The notes beneath the pieces are model-generated. The model was not told the origin of the DNA. It saw nothing but the letters and a program-made list of their open reading frames with translations, and searched no databases. From Sporodiniella umbellata (lineage: Eukaryota; Mucoromycota; Mucoromycetes; Mucorales; Rhizopodaceae), in contig JAIXMR010000004.1 in assembly GCA_025677835.1 (NCBI GenBank), forward strand, positions 62,001 through 126,000: a stretch of 64,000 bases of DNA. The letters are read 5' to 3'. Positions 50,078-62,294 of the stretch are shown piece after piece. Position numbers and translations under genes: made by a program. The first letter of the stretch is position 1, and every line of letters begins with the position of its first letter.

Positions 50078-51013
50078 GATTTCCTTGTTTTTTTTTTTTT
50101 GTGACGAGATTCAAAAAAAAAAAGAAATAAAGCACATTTTGTTTTACAGTAAGAGCGGTGAATTTTGTCACTTGAAGAAGTTTGAACATCCGCAACCGAA
50201 AGTGAAGGGAGAAGTATTACATGATGTCCAAAACTAAACGATACAAAACCATAGGGTTTTTTAAGCAGCTAAAAGTTCAGAGTTTTTTTGAAGCCTGCTT
50301 TAGTTTATGTACATTGCTTTAAATAGTCTTCTTTCTTGTTATCGTTGATATCCGCGGTATCAAATGATTATATATAAGCATAGTTAATGGACAACTGTAG
50401 TTTATTACGCTATCAGCTTTAAAAAATTTCTCTGTGTACTCTACTTACAGATATTAGTACTTCTTAAACGAAAATAGCATATAAATCGTTGTTTTGAACA
50501 TTGCTATTCTCAATACAAATCAATGTTGATATTGCTTCGAACTCTCAGATTTATGTTTGCAAGTTGAAAAAGGAAACCCTTTAAATAAGCAACATTGTTA
50601 CATCAATAAAAAAAAAACCAACTTCTAAAAACTACTTTAGGTTTTGGGTGATTCTATATTGTTTTTTTTTTTGGCAACGAAGACACTAAAGAAACTTATA
50701 GCAACTATTTTGACGAACTCTATAATATGTTAGAACTAAGAGAGGATCCTAAAAAAAAATATAAAGATTTTAAAACAAAAGCCAAATACATACTCTTTAT
50801 GTTTGCTAACCAAAACAAATAGAGTAAGTTTAAGAAGCTTAAAGCCAATCGTATGAATGCTAGCTTATAGAAAGCTACACTTTGTTTTAAAGCAGAAAAA
50901 AGAGCGTCATAAAATGTTTGTACAAAACTTCTTCTTTCAGTTTTATATTTGTCTTTAAAAACTTATTATTAGTGCGATGGAAGCTAAACATATGGCTATA
51001 GATGTTTTATTGT
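50078..51013. other. Intergenic with one orphan open frame
   Basis: About 940 bp. It contains a 50-codon plus-strand open frame (50673-50822), listed separately, and T and A homopolymers near 50090, 50110 and 50660. No other features. Confidence 0.5.
50673..50822 (+). pseudogene. Orphan coding-like fragment
   Basis: An open frame that starts right after a poly-T run without an AG acceptor and without its own start codon. It reads GNEDTKETYSNYFDELYNML, then ELREDPKKKYKDFKTKAKY, and ends ANQNK and a TAG. Composition is that of a soluble, helical, charged protein rather than random AT-rich DNA. No neighbouring exon in frame was found. It could be a gene remnant, a terminal exon with a non-obvious partner, or chance. 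I do not recognise a family. Confidence 0.3.
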
Positions 51014-52484
51014 TTATTTTCTCATAGTTTTGTCGCGTTGGTGATAGTAATAGGCTTCTAATTCACTTTGCAGTTCTTTTACACGTTCTCCTTGGACTTC
51101 AAGTTCTTTGTGTAGACGATCTCTTTCGTTCAAAAGCTAAAAGATTCGGTTTTAGTTTTGCTTTAATACAAGAAAATAACAAACGCCTACTTGTTTTTCC
51201 CACTGTCTAAACCGGTTTTCCTCTGACTTGACTTGAGCCGTAAACTTTTCTCTTAAAGCTTCTTCTTCTTCTTTGAACTTTGCGTTTCCGCTTGCTTCAA
51301 TTCGAGGCTCTCCAAATTTTCTTGTTTCCATTTGTGTTTGACGGTAGTTTTCATAGTGGAATTCTTCTGTTGTGGTAATTAAGTCCAACATATGAGTTCG
51401 GATTAGTAGGCTTCTTAATTTTCTAAAATCGCAATGCTCATCATTCTCGACTTCAGCTACTCCCCAAGCATATTCACGCCCCTTCACTCTACGACCGTCA
51501 AATGTATCAACATCTTGAGTAGATCCGATAACCGCAAATGGAAGAGCAGCCATGATATTCTGATTTCTTTTGGTGGAAAGCTCGTCATCGCTATCAATAG
51601 GACATGTATACACCTGTATATTTTGAGCAGCAATTACCTCGCGGATCTAGAATACACATTATGTAAACATAGTGTTTTGAAAGCTATATATTTTACATTT
51701 GATTTGAATTTTTCTAAATTGGTAGGCGTTAAGGTATCAGCTTTTGCTACTACCGGAATCAGATTGACCCTTGAGCCTAACTTTTTCATTACTTCAATGT
51801 CCAATGGGTTCAATCTTTATACAATAAAATCTGAGTTTAGTTACTAAACAAATAAAGAAGAACCTTCTTACGTATGACCTGTTGGCTTCACGAAATACAA
51901 ACAGGCATGAACACGCAAATCAACTACACCTTTTCTACAAGGCTGTTGCTCTTGACGCATGTACTTTTCGTGTTGGTCGTCAATGAAGTCAACAATTGGA
52001 ATCCAACTATGGCGGTTGTTGACATAATCGCCAAAGCCAGGTGTGTCAATAATAGATAGTTTGACTTTGAACATTTTTTCTTCCAGCTCTAAAGTTGTTG
52101 CTTCCAGTTAGTCTTTCTGAAGAACAAAATTGACGCTTTTTTATGAGGTCAATTAGAGTTTTTACCAGCTTTTGTAATTTGAATTTGTACGGTTTTTGAT
52201 GGTGGAGATTTTACATGTCTTTTATTTTGACTCTTTGGCTCTTTGATAGTGGTAGTAAACAATGTATTTACATAGGTGGTTTTTCCAACACCAGATTCAC
52301 CTTGAAAGTATAAGTTAGCCGATGTCATCATACAACCAAAGCTCTTACCGCAAACCATAATAGTGAAGTTGGCACCATTTTTTGCAACAAGCTTATGTCT
52401 TTGGTTGGGAAGGTTGGCAATACCAGTGCCAGACAAGACAGTAGTTAAAATTGGAGGGCTTGATATGTCTTCTAAATCCATCAT
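51014..52484 (-). CDS. CDC11: Septin, Cdc11/AspA type
   Basis: GTP-binding filament-forming protein of the septum and hyphal cortex. Minus strand from ATG 52484 (MMDLEDISSPPILTTVLSG). G1 P-loop GESGVGKTT, septin G3 DTPGFGDYVNNR and G4 AKAD are intact. The block RHSWIPIVDFIDDQHEKYMR, then QEQQP and HACLYFVKPTGHTLNPLDIE, is typical of the Cdc11 group. The septin unique element region contains GREYAWGVAEVEN. The C-terminus is a coiled coil (NERDRLHKELEVQGERVKEL). The 48-bp intron at 52301-52348 splits the first Gly codon of the P-loop, has no stop and is a multiple of three. The Cdc11 subgroup call is from motif memory. Confidence 0.88.
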
Positions 52485-52707
52485 GATTACGCCTGCTTGA
52501 TCTGTACTAAAGAAATGAACAAAAAGGAGAGCACGTACTTTTGCAATTTATAAATAAATCAAAAAAGGAGGAGGGGGATCTTGTTTTGATGCAGACATTT
52601 GTTTATCCTAAAGACTCAGAAAAAGGATTACTCCTGTTGCACCCTCCCTACATGAAAACACTCAGGTAAACGAATTGTCTTATAATTTTTATTCAATGTA
52701 AAATCTA

Positions 52708-54163
52708 TTATTGCTGGTTAATTATTGCATGGTAGTTTTCTGAGTTGCGCTTCAAGATATCTAGTACGGGGCCAAGAAGACGAGTGAATGCTTTTTTACT
52801 AAGGGTTGCACATTTAAGTCTGCCGTGAGCAACAACTGTAGCGGCTCGTGGGCTGTCATTCAACAGGGCCAACTCTAAAAAAGCGCAATAGTAAAGAGGC
52901 GTGCTTAAATATTTTGTAGCGCATAAATCATATGTATGTATATATAGATGTTTTTTTTACCACCAAAATATGATCCTCGCTCGAGAATGTTCACCTGGTT
53001 TGTTGTTCCATAGGAGACATTTGTTTTTAAAACAATGGCTTTACCGGATTCAATTATATAAAATTGCTCTCCTACGTCTCCTTGTTTAACCACCTGCTCA
53101 CCATCTTCAAAATAGATAGACTCCAAAGCATCGGCAATTTTATGTCGCTCATAAGGCTCTAAGGACTTCAATAGAGCTACCTCAGATAGAAAACTCTCAT
53201 ACATGCGTCTTTTGTGAGAGGTGTTTTCCATTAGGATTGTGCGAAAGGTGATACGATCTAGAGCCCAAAGAACGCACTCAGATGAGGTGGTGATAGTAGC
53301 GGCACGTGGTGCGTTGTACATGAGCGCCAACTCACCAAAACTACCCCCTGCCTCATAGCTAGTCACTTTGTTACCATAGATGAAACAGTCTAAAGTACCG
53401 CACTCAACAACATAAAAATAGTCGCCAACTGCTCCTTGTTCAATCACCATTGCTCCTGCTCCTAAATGCTTTTCAGACATTGCGTTTACAATATCAATAT
53501 ATTGCTCTTCATCCAAATCGCGAAAAAGAAAGTTATTTCCTATACTTCTTTTGATACGCTCGGCTTGTGATTCAGTTTTAGGGATCACTACTTTAACAAA
53601 ATCTTCGGTGGGTGCCATAGACTCTGCACTGACAGAGGTACGTCTAATGCGATTATAAATGGCAGACGGTGCAGAGGATAGAGGTTCTACAGGAAAATCA
53701 TCATGCTCCTCATCCTCAAAGTCGTCGTAAGAAATGTCCATTCCGTTTTCTTTGTCGTTCCATTCAAAACCATTCTTACTATCGTTTCCAAAAACGTCCT
53801 GCTCTTTCTCAAACAAAGGATGTACATCGTCGTTGTTGTCTAAATGGGATTGTACAAAGTGTTAGTTAGTCAATGCCGTCAGCCATTCCCTCTTTCAATT
53901 TCGATATAAAAACCTTGACTACTATATTGTGTATTATTGTTCCTGAACGTTCTACGTTGTTCTTCTAGTTTAGACGTAAAGAAGTTTGAACAAAACTGCA
54001 AAACGTCAAGTGGTTTTTCAGCGCAATATAATTCATGAAGTTCGGTTAGCAATTGTGTGTATTCATCAGCATATGCCGCAAATTGGAATGGCTGTTCTTC
54101 AACTATCATATTGAAAGTAGGAAAAAAAAGGGAAAAAATAGAGTTCCTTTCAGTAGTACTCAC
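52708..54163 (-). CDS. BCY1: cAMP-dependent protein kinase regulatory subunit
   Basis: Inhibits PKA catalytic subunits until cAMP binds. The N-terminal docking/dimerisation segment has [20 protein letters not shown] and [12 protein letters not shown]. An acidic linker leads to the inhibitor site [10 protein letters not shown], which has a serine at the phospho-acceptor position as in type II and fungal subunits. Two cAMP-binding domains follow with phosphate-binding cassettes [19 protein letters not shown] and [19 protein letters not shown], both with the key Glu and Arg. It ends [13 protein letters not shown]. At least three exons; introns near 53840-53880 and 52875-52962. The start may be the 54163 ATG or the later Met before IVEEQPF; an upstream intron could not be excluded. 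Confidence 0.94.
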
Positions 54164-55539
54164 AACTCACAATACAGGATTCAATGACGTAAAAACCGGC
54201 CTTGTCTTTTAGTGTACTCAAAAATTAACAACAAAGAAAAAAGCCATCGCTAACTTCAAAAGGCAAACAAAGCATATGTTACAGTATAAAGAGGTTTTAT
54301 TTACAAAATAATATAAGCCTAATGCAGAATCTATTATTAAATAAGAATGAGTATATGGGCTTGTAGTTATACAAAATTGTTTCTTTTTCTTTTTTCAGAA
54401 TAGAAATTTCCTTTCAACGAGAGTATCTCAAACTGAGCTGGGTTTAGTAGCAATGTTTTGATCATCATTCAAAAGAAAAAGAAACAAAGTGTGCTTATAC
54501 AAATACTTACATTAATTATACATTAGCAATCGAAACTATCGAAAAACCCGGGAATCATTTGACAGCATATTTATATTTTTTCCTAAAAAAATTTTTGTAA
54601 ATACTGTGACTGTCTAGTTAGATTCATGCGCTTCTCATAAACGAAAACAACAATGTTACAAACTTTTAGCTAAGTAATAGAGGAGAGTCTTTTTAGGAAC
54701 AAGTATGTCGTGTTTTCTCTAAGAATTGAAATCTCTACAAAACAAATATTTATTTGGAGAGAACTCTTGCGAGCACAGTCGAATGTCTTAATAGCTGCAA
54801 ACTTTTTTTGCTTAAGGATGTTTTGGCAACACAATTAAACAGAGTACTTTTTATACAAATTTAAGACTGACAAGAAGCCATTTGAAAAACTAGAGCCAAA
54901 CTTTGCTTTTCAAATACAATCTATGCTTGAGTACCAAACATTTACCTGACCTGACTTAATGGTGTTTGTGGGCGATTTTTGATAGTGATTGCGGTCGGTC
55001 GTTAATCAAATCGGCTGTAACTGTATGCAAAGACTTTATAATGTATAAGATAATGTTAGCTTTGCCAACGCAGTAAAGCACTTTTTATGTGCTATAAAGT
55101 ATAATCGATAATTCAGAGAATATATCTTCAATACAAGACGAGTGACATATTTGTGCCGTCTAGATTTATTTGTTGGCGTTCTTAAGAAGAATACCTTAAA
55201 TAGGTACTTCATGTATCAATAGAAGATTCTTTTACTTTGTTTTTTTTTTTTTTTTTTTTTTCGTTAAATTCTACAAATCCCGAAACATGTACGTTTATAT
55301 GAAGCCAAAAACCTATAAACAAGTCGGTGAACTTATGGGTGCCTAAAACAGTTGATTCTAGTATAAATTACAGAGCCAAAAAAAACCCCGTAATACTAAT
55401 AAAGATCTTTGCCGCAAAAGGCCAAGCTGTATATTTTATTCAGAGGCAGCGAAAGAATTCGGCTCCAGCAAAGAAGCAATCAGCGCAGGAAACTGCATTA
55501 ACAAGATCCCTCTCTTTTTTCGTACATCCGAACATAAAT
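54164..55539. other. Intergenic, divergent promoters
   Basis: About 1.4 kb between the PKA regulatory subunit and RPL8. AT-rich, a 22-T run near 55240-55261, no supported gene; the open frame at 55327-55566 overlaps the RPL8 start and lacks any family. Confidence 0.5.
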
Positions 55540-56543
55540 ATGGTATGTAAAACTATGCAAAAGTGACGGATGGATATGTGTGCATACGTTTGCGCTGTAA
55601 TAGACTATAAGCGAACGGATGGATGGATAAATACAGCGATTTTTGTTTGAACCTGGCATCGGAATCTGAGACTAATTGTCAATTTAATGTATAGGCTCCC
55701 GCCAAGAAGTCCACCGGTAAGAAGGTCGCCCCTGCCCCCTATCCTGTCAAGGGAAAGCAAACCACCAAGGCTGCTGCCAACCCTTTGATTGAAAAGACCC
55801 CCAAGAACTTCGGCATTGGTAAGAATCGATTATTATAGCGGAATAAGAAATGCTTACGATAATTGACAGGTCAGGATGTTCAACCCAAGCGTGATGTCAC
55901 TCGCTTTGTTAAGTGGCCCCACTACGTTCGTCTTCAACGTCAAAAGAAGATCCTTCAACAACGTCTTAAGGTCCCCCCTGCTCTCAACCAATTCACCCAA
56001 GTTTTGGATAAGAACACCGCCACTCAACTCTTCAAGTTGATGCACAAGTACAGACCTGAAAGCAAGCAAGAAAAGCGCGACCGTCTCCGTGCCGCTGCTG
56101 CTGCTAAGGCTGAAAAGAAGGAAGTTGCCAAGACTGACAAGCCTCTCGCTATCAAGTACGGTATCAACCACATCACTGCTTTGATTGAAGCCAAGAAGGC
56201 TCAATTGGTTGTTATTGCCGATGATGTCGATCCCATTGAGTTGGTTCTCTGGATCCCTGCCCTTTGCCGTAAGATGGGTATCCCTTACTGTATTGTCAAG
56301 GGTAAGGCTCGTCTCGGTGCTCTCGTCCACAAGAAGACTGCTACTGCTCTCGTCTTGACCGAAGTTTCTGATGCTGACAAGTCTGAATTGGCTAACGTCA
56401 TTTCTGCTGTCAACGTCAACTTCACCGAAAAGTGGGAAGACAACCGTCGTCACTGGGGTGGCGGAATCATGGGTCCCAAGTCCAACGCTAAGATGGCCAA
56501 GCGTGCTGCTCTTGAAGCTAAGGAAATTGCTGCTCGTCAATAA
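55540..56543 (+). CDS. RPL8: Ribosomal protein L8/L7a (eL8), cytosolic
   Basis: Large-subunit protein of the L7Ae RNA-binding family. Exon 1 is only the start codon (55540-55542). Exon 2 is 55695-55818 ([20 protein letters not shown] and on) and exon 3 is 55870-56543. Core motifs: [29 protein letters not shown], the L7Ae kink-turn block [20 protein letters not shown] with [18 protein letters not shown], and the C-terminal [17 protein letters not shown]. About 266 residues, full length. Codon use is strongly biased to preferred codons as in RPS23. The 152-bp first intron holds two copies of CGGATGGAT (55567-55575 and 55616-55624). Confidence 0.98.
55567..55628 (+). promoter_or_regulatory. Paired CGGATGGAT words in RPL8 intron 1
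   Basis: CGGATGGAT at 55567-55575 and again at 55616-55624, the second extended by another GGAT to 55628. The same nine bases occur once in the RPS23 first intron (22027-22035). A shared intronic element of ribosomal protein genes is proposed; function unknown. Confidence 0.4.
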
Positions 56544-56746
56544 ACACCTCTGCTTTCTGACTAGAACAAAATAAAACACAGTTTAATACTTTTTGTTTTA
56601 AGAAACTAAAATAGCATCATATGCACTCAAAAGGCTTTTTAACTGTTGATTTTGTTGCATTAATAGCGTTTTGAAAGTCCATATCAGTCTATAATAATTC
56701 CTTTTGAGTAAGAGCTTTTCTTTTTTTTTTTCTTCAAATCTTAAAA

Positions 56747-57766
56747 ATGACAAAAATAGCAAGCGACTTTGAAGGCATCAAAAGGCCTTTGAAGTCCCAA
56801 GAGTTGCCCAAAAAAAAACAAAAGACAGATACTATTCCTATTCTTCGCGGCCGGTTCAAGCAACGCTGGCTTACGAAACACTCGAGTCTCTTGAAGCGTT
56901 CTGATGACATCAATGGCATCATGTTTTCTTGTAATGTCAATGCTGAAACGCGCGCTTTAGGTCAAATATCGAACTGTTTAGAAACATATTCAACAAAGCT
57001 GTTCCCTAATAGCCAGTCCACTTGGACTCGGTTTAAGGGTCAGTTGGACATAGATCAGATTGACTTGGAAGAAGAGTGTGTACAAGTGCCTTCAGAAAAC
57101 AATCCCAATTACAAGGAACGCAAGTTTCAAGCGGTAGATTCGGCCTGTGGAGGGCTCGTGTTTTTTAGATTTAGAATAGATGTTAAACCTAGCGAGTTTG
57201 TGCGGAGGTTTATGGGTAACATCAGCACTCTATATGGCTTTTAACTAAAGGCACTAATGATAGATTATATAAAGCAACTTCCGGAAGACGACAGAAAGAA
57301 GGAGTTATCAAAAATACAGTACACTTCAGTAAGCTTTTGATTTTATTAATTTTAGCTAACTTTGTTATTTTTAGAAATGGATACCTTTCGATTATATATG
57401 TCCTGCCACTACTGAACGTATACAAAGATGCTTTGAAAACGTGAAAAATGAACACTTCAACGATCAAAAGAGTACCGAAACGGTGGCAATTGTGACTGAA
57501 ATACGCAATAATATTTCTATTACAAAATCAGATATCATACAGTCTATTGCACCGCTTATTCCTTCGAATTACAGGTAGTTATTTGATGTTATTTCTGGTT
57601 TATTTTCTTAAATACACATCGGCTAATCTTGTTTTTTAACAGGGTGGATTTGAAAAAGCCAACATTAGTTATATTTGTCTCTGTGTTCAAAAGCGCCTGT
57701 GGGATTACGGTACTTAAAGAATACTACGAAAGAAAAAAATACAACCTTTTATCCTACTGTCAATAA
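56747..57766 (+). CDS. TAN1: tRNA acetylation factor Tan1 (THUMPD1)
   Basis: THUMP-domain RNA-binding partner of the Kre33/NAT10 acetyltransferase, needed for N4-acetylcytidine at position 12 of tRNA Ser and Leu. Exons start at 56747 with MTKIASDFEGIKRP. They carry RWLTKHSSLLKRS, GIMFSCNVNAETRALGQ (start of the THUMP region), SACGGLVFFRF and DVKPSEFVRRFM. After a short intron (57211-57262) comes DYIKQLPEDDRKKEL, then KWIPFDYICPATTERIQRCF, TEIRNNISITKSDIIQSIA and the end VDLKKPTLVIFVSVFKSACG. About 270 residues. The first intron acceptor must be GATAG at 57258-57262 to keep frame. Confidence 0.88.
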
Positions 57767-58634
57767 ATAAGAAACTGGAATCTTTACTATCAAATCAACT
57801 CGATAACATTATAGCATACTCACGTAAGCTTCAGCAATCTATACTGTATAGCCCAATGACAGAGTGCCATTTGAGCTTTTTTTGGGTCACAGCTGGAAAA
57901 CTAGATTGCTTGCTAAGGAAACAGCATTGAAACTATTTGTTAGGTTACCATGTTACTTTTAGACATTATTTCCCATTTAAGGCCTCCGCTCTGCCCAACG
58001 CTCTAAAATCTACGGATATCCAATTCCCAGTGATATCACACCAATGTACAAAGCTATGGTATCTTTTGTTCTTTTTTCTCACATAGATCTTGACAAAGCT
58101 TCCTTCCTTCCTAATGAGCTAGGCTTTATCGCTAGTCAATTAATTGTTGTAATTTCTTTTTTGTTGAAAAAAAAAAAAAAGAGTCAGAATCGAACTGCTT
58201 TGTGTCATCAAACGTCTTGCTCAATTCTACATATTTGCAATATTTACATGGATTTTATGGACTAAAGTTTCATTAAAAATTGACAGCACTTACTGTTTCA
58301 AGTTGCTTTTTAGAAACGCTATATAGCGGCTTATATAAACAATATTCATTTTTCCTAGTTGTGAACTGGTTTTGCAGCAGGAGAGATTAGCTTTCAAGAG
58401 TGTACAAAGTATATGGTGTGCTCTGAGCGTTTTGATTTTAGCTTTTCTTTTTTTTCGAACATGTGCCCAAATGGCTTGAACTCCGAACACTAACACAAAG
58501 TTGCTGAACTCCTAGGTCATGGAAGTGGTGACCAATGGTATTGCATCAATATTGGCAATATGTTTGATTTTGTTCTCTACTCTTTTTTCTTATTATTTTT
58601 TCTTTTTTTCTCGCTTACTGTATTGGCTTAATAG
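57767..58634. other. Intergenic, no gene seen
   Basis: About 870 bp between two plus-strand genes. An open frame at 58044-58265 runs through a poly-A tract and has no family. A T-rich stretch precedes the cystinosin start. Confidence 0.45.
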
Positions 58635-59891
58635 ATGAAAAGTAGCGTACTGTCTATTTTCTCTGACTTTATTGGATGGGTTGGTTTTTACGAGTAGTTT
58701 GAATCGATAAGCATTCTGATAGACTTCAATAGGGATACTTCGTAGCTTGGTCTATTAGCTTTTATCCTCAGGCAATTTTAAATTGGAAAAGAAAAAGCGT
58801 CCAGGGCCTATCTATTGATTTTCTATGTTATAACGTACTGGGCTTTGTTTGTTATTCGGTAAATACACAGACCGAAAGTGCAGAAGCTGAAAGACATAGG
58901 CTTTCAACCTATCATTTTATTTCAGTGCAGATGTTCAAAGAGAGTGTAATATTGATATCAGCGCTTCTGTTTCTGCATAGATACTAATGATCGCCTTTTT
59001 TATACAGATAGAAAAAGGAATAGCTCAAACGACAATCTTGTTCGAGCAAATGATGTGGTATTTGCTGTTCATGCACTTATGATTTCTCTGTATACTTTTT
59101 CCCAGACACTGCGTTACAAAGTATGCTTTTTCTAAGTTGAAAGGATTTAATTTTCTTTTTTATCTGTATTTATAGAAAGATAGCTCTCAGTGCCTCTCAA
59201 AGTTTGCCAAATATTTTATAAGCGCATCTGTCCTTGGTATGCTTTGTACACTATTGCTTGTTTTGTATTCAGAAAGATTTATGGTAATTGATTTGATGTA
59301 TTACCTAAGTTACGTAAAACTAGCGGTGGGCTTGATTAAATACATTCCTCAGGTAGGCTTGTGTATATAACATAATTAATAAATTACATCACAACGTAGG
59401 CCTGGATAAACTTCAAACGTCAATCAACGGTTGGATGGAGTATTCACAATATTTTTCTGGTAACTCAGCATTTGACCTGAAAATTTCGCACCCTGATACT
59501 TTATTATTTTCTCAGGATTTTACTGGAGGCACCCTGTCAATAATACAACTAGTGTTAGATGCGTATTTGAGTAAAGATTGGGATGGCATCCTAGGGGTAA
59601 GCCGAAACAACTCAAAAAAAAAAAAATAGTTGTATTTATCTTGTATTGTTTGTCATTTTTTCCTCTTAATTGTATATGATAGGATCCTGTAAAAATGTGA
59701 GTGAAATAGATTGCTTAGACTCTAATTAAACCTATAATGGGTTCATTTATGCGAACTTCAATAGAGGCTTGGGCTTAGAATCGATAGCATTCGATACAAT
59801 ATTCCTCCTTCAACATTTCGTCTGGTATCGGGAGCGTACTGTAGAAGATGAGCAGCAGAAACTAATACCAGTCCAAGACTACAATGTATAG
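58635..59891 (+). CDS. CTNS: Cystinosin-like lysosomal/vacuolar transporter
   Basis: Proton-coupled cystine exporter of the PQ-loop (SWEET-related) family, in the vacuole membrane. The start [16 protein letters not shown] joins through a short intron to [20 protein letters not shown], the first PQ-loop. A middle exon reads [17 protein letters not shown]. The second PQ-loop is [17 protein letters not shown], followed by [19 protein letters not shown] and [20 protein letters not shown]. The end is [15 protein letters not shown]. Seven membrane segments are expected; five to seven can be seen. Introns at about 59484-59516 and 59597-59683 were placed by matching the human motif order. The exon after CYS (about 58859-59010) is not fully resolved. 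Confidence 0.87.
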
Positions 59892-61003
59892 ATATATATA
59901 ATTCGAGAACTACGGCTAGGGTCGTTATGTTTCCCATGCCCACTATAAATACACAAAAGCTTTAGTATGCCATGCGGCCGAATATCTATAGCAAACTTTA
60001 TATAAACAAAGAAAAATAAATGGAAGCTTGCCGTTTACTTTTTTTAATTCAACTATAAATTCCGTCCATTTTAAGTGACAATACAGGTTCTGGCAACGTA
60101 ACTATTTATGATACTCTTTAGTGCATTTTTTTTGTTTCAAAATGTTACCAAGGTTTGCAGCCCTGCTATAAATTAGTATTTATATATTTTATTAAAAATT
60201 CTATGCTTGTTTTCTTTATCTTTTTGAATAAATATAAAGAACATATATAGCTTTTGTTTGTTAAATTTGGGTTGTAATTAATCCTGAACGCTATTTCACA
60301 ACCCTTAAAAACCAGCTTTTGTTTTTATCGTATAGTAAATGAAGTTTATTCACATCTTTTTTATTTGTTTCTTTGTTGGTGTATTTCGCATTTATAATAG
60401 AATACAACTCTATAGCTTTTCTGTTGTTTGATAGTATAAATTTATGCATTCTAGGACTAGCACTTAGTGTAATACGGCTTCTTTTCTTTTTTTATATACA
60501 TAACCTCACTTCTTTATTCGTCTTTTGATAGGATTCTCTTATATTATTTTCAGTTTCTAAGTTAATGCTACCAATCTTTTTTGTTCCTGACAGTTACAGC
60601 CAATGTCTTTTTCTAATATTGTTTTACAAAAATGACATTCCTATGTATAGTCTTTTTTGAGCTTATCCACTTCAACATCCACTTTTTCTATATTTTTGAT
60701 ATTAAAGTAGTTGTTTTCTTTGGCGATTTTCCTATTAGCTGGCGAGGTCGGCGCGTTTATTTCATCTATACTTCTCTTGCTTTTGTTATCGAAAAGGTCT
60801 TCTATTTGGACAATGTTTAATCCATATTTTATTTGTTCACATAGTCACTAGGCCTTTCATATATAGTTTTTGTTTTTAACTTTTAGGAGTTTCAATAGAA
60901 ATTTACGTTGAACCTAATTGGCTGGCTAAGGAGAACTAAACCGTATGGCGGATTTTTTTGTCCCTGTTTATTTTCACTTGAAATTTTTTTGATTGTTGAC
61001 ATC
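59892..61003. other. Intergenic, AT-rich
   Basis: About 1.1 kb without a supported gene, very T-rich toward 60400-60900. The open frame from 60908 joins the PPR gene in frame but its first 32 residues do not look conserved; the later Met is preferred. Confidence 0.5.
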
Positions 61004-62294
61004 ATGATTGCTTCTTTGATAACTTCCGGAAAAAAACGCCTACCGAAAACAGCTTCGGATCTTAATTCATTTTTCAAATGTCATACAAGAATAAACTGTC
61101 TGTCGATACGATCGCTTTCTGGCCAAAGCAAATTTGTCGACATTCGACCTAGCAAGGATAAGCCAAACGATTACAAGAAAAAAAACAAAAATCAGTTTAT
61201 CAAGGCTGAATCGCCTTTTGTAAGAGGGAATAGACCTACACACAATAAAAACGCAAATAGTTGGCCTAGCGATCCTTATAAATCGTCAGAGAAAGTCAAA
61301 GCCATTTTAGATAAGGGTTCAGTAAACGATGCGCATGAGTATCTAAAAACATTACCCACCCGCCTTCAATCAGAGGTTGTGTGGAATCACTTGATCGGCC
61401 GATGTGCCAAAGAAGGCAGATCGCAAGAAGCTGAGCGTCTTTTTGCAGAGGTATTGCATTTATCTTTTGTAGTACATCACGTTAATGCGGTTTGGATAGA
61501 TGCGTAGACGAGGAATGCCACCTAACGAATGGACTTTTGCACACTTGATTTCAGTTTACAGTAAAAGCAACTCAGCTAATTCAGTTGAAAAAGCGGAAGA
61601 GTGGCTGAAAAAAATGAAGCCTTATGCTGTCAAGACAAGTATTGTTCACCTCAACAACCTGTTAATGGTATATAACCGTACTCAGAACTATTCAAAAACA
61701 GTTAAGCTACTAGACGATATGCCCAATAGAGGAATACGTCCTGACGCTACTACCTACAGTATTGGTTTACGAGCATGTACTGAGTTGAAAAAACCCGGGC
61801 AAGCTGCGGGGGAAATCAGGTGTATTTGGCAGAGTATCTCACGTAGACTAGACACAAGTATCGCTGAAAACGGCAACATCAATGCAGGAGTTTTAGGTCT
61901 CGAATCTATAATGGACGATGAATTGATTATTTCTCTAGTTACTGCTATTGGCTATACGTCAACAAAAGAAAGCGATATGATTCCTGGACTTGAGGCTATT
62001 CATAAACTATACTCATTGTTACCTCCTTCTTCTGCTGCTCTTATAAAAAAACATCAACTGTATGGGGAGATCAACCCACACGGATTTGGAATAGAGCCCT
62101 CACTGAGTGCATTGGATAGCATATTGCGATTCTGTGGTCGTTTAAGAGAATACACCCTTGGTAGAGAGTTTTACGAGTTGGCTATTCAACAGTATCCCAA
62201 AATTCAGCCTGATAACTACCTGACCGACGCCTATGAATGGTTAAAAAAGATGGAGAATTCCAAACCATACAAAAAAGCGTACAATAGAAAATAA
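61004..62294 (+). CDS. Pentatricopeptide repeat protein, mitochondrial
   Basis: RNA-binding helical-repeat protein probably acting on mitochondrial transcripts or ribosomes. Exons 61004-61450 and 61500-62294 with a 49-bp intron. The start MIASLITSGKKRLPKTASDL gives a basic leader typical of mitochondrial import. PPR units: VVWNHLIGRCAKEGRSQEAE with RLFAEMRRRGMPP; NEWTFAHLISVYSKSNS; HLNNLLMVYNRTQNYSKTVK; and LLDDMPNRGIRPDATTYSIG. A C-terminal helical region follows. An alternative start at 60908 would add 32 residues including a hydrophobic stretch; I chose 61004 because the leader is cleaner there. The target RNA cannot be predicted from what is visible. Confidence 0.82.

Noticed and set aside
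55854..56579. Long minus-strand open frame (241 codons) opposite RPL8
   Set aside because: It is the antisense shadow of a strongly codon-biased gene; the product is low-complexity L/S/T-rich with no family, while the plus strand encodes full-length eL8.
60908..61003. Extra 32 N-terminal residues for the PPR protein
   Set aside because: The segment is hydrophobic and not leader-like; the next Met starts a typical basic mitochondrial leader.
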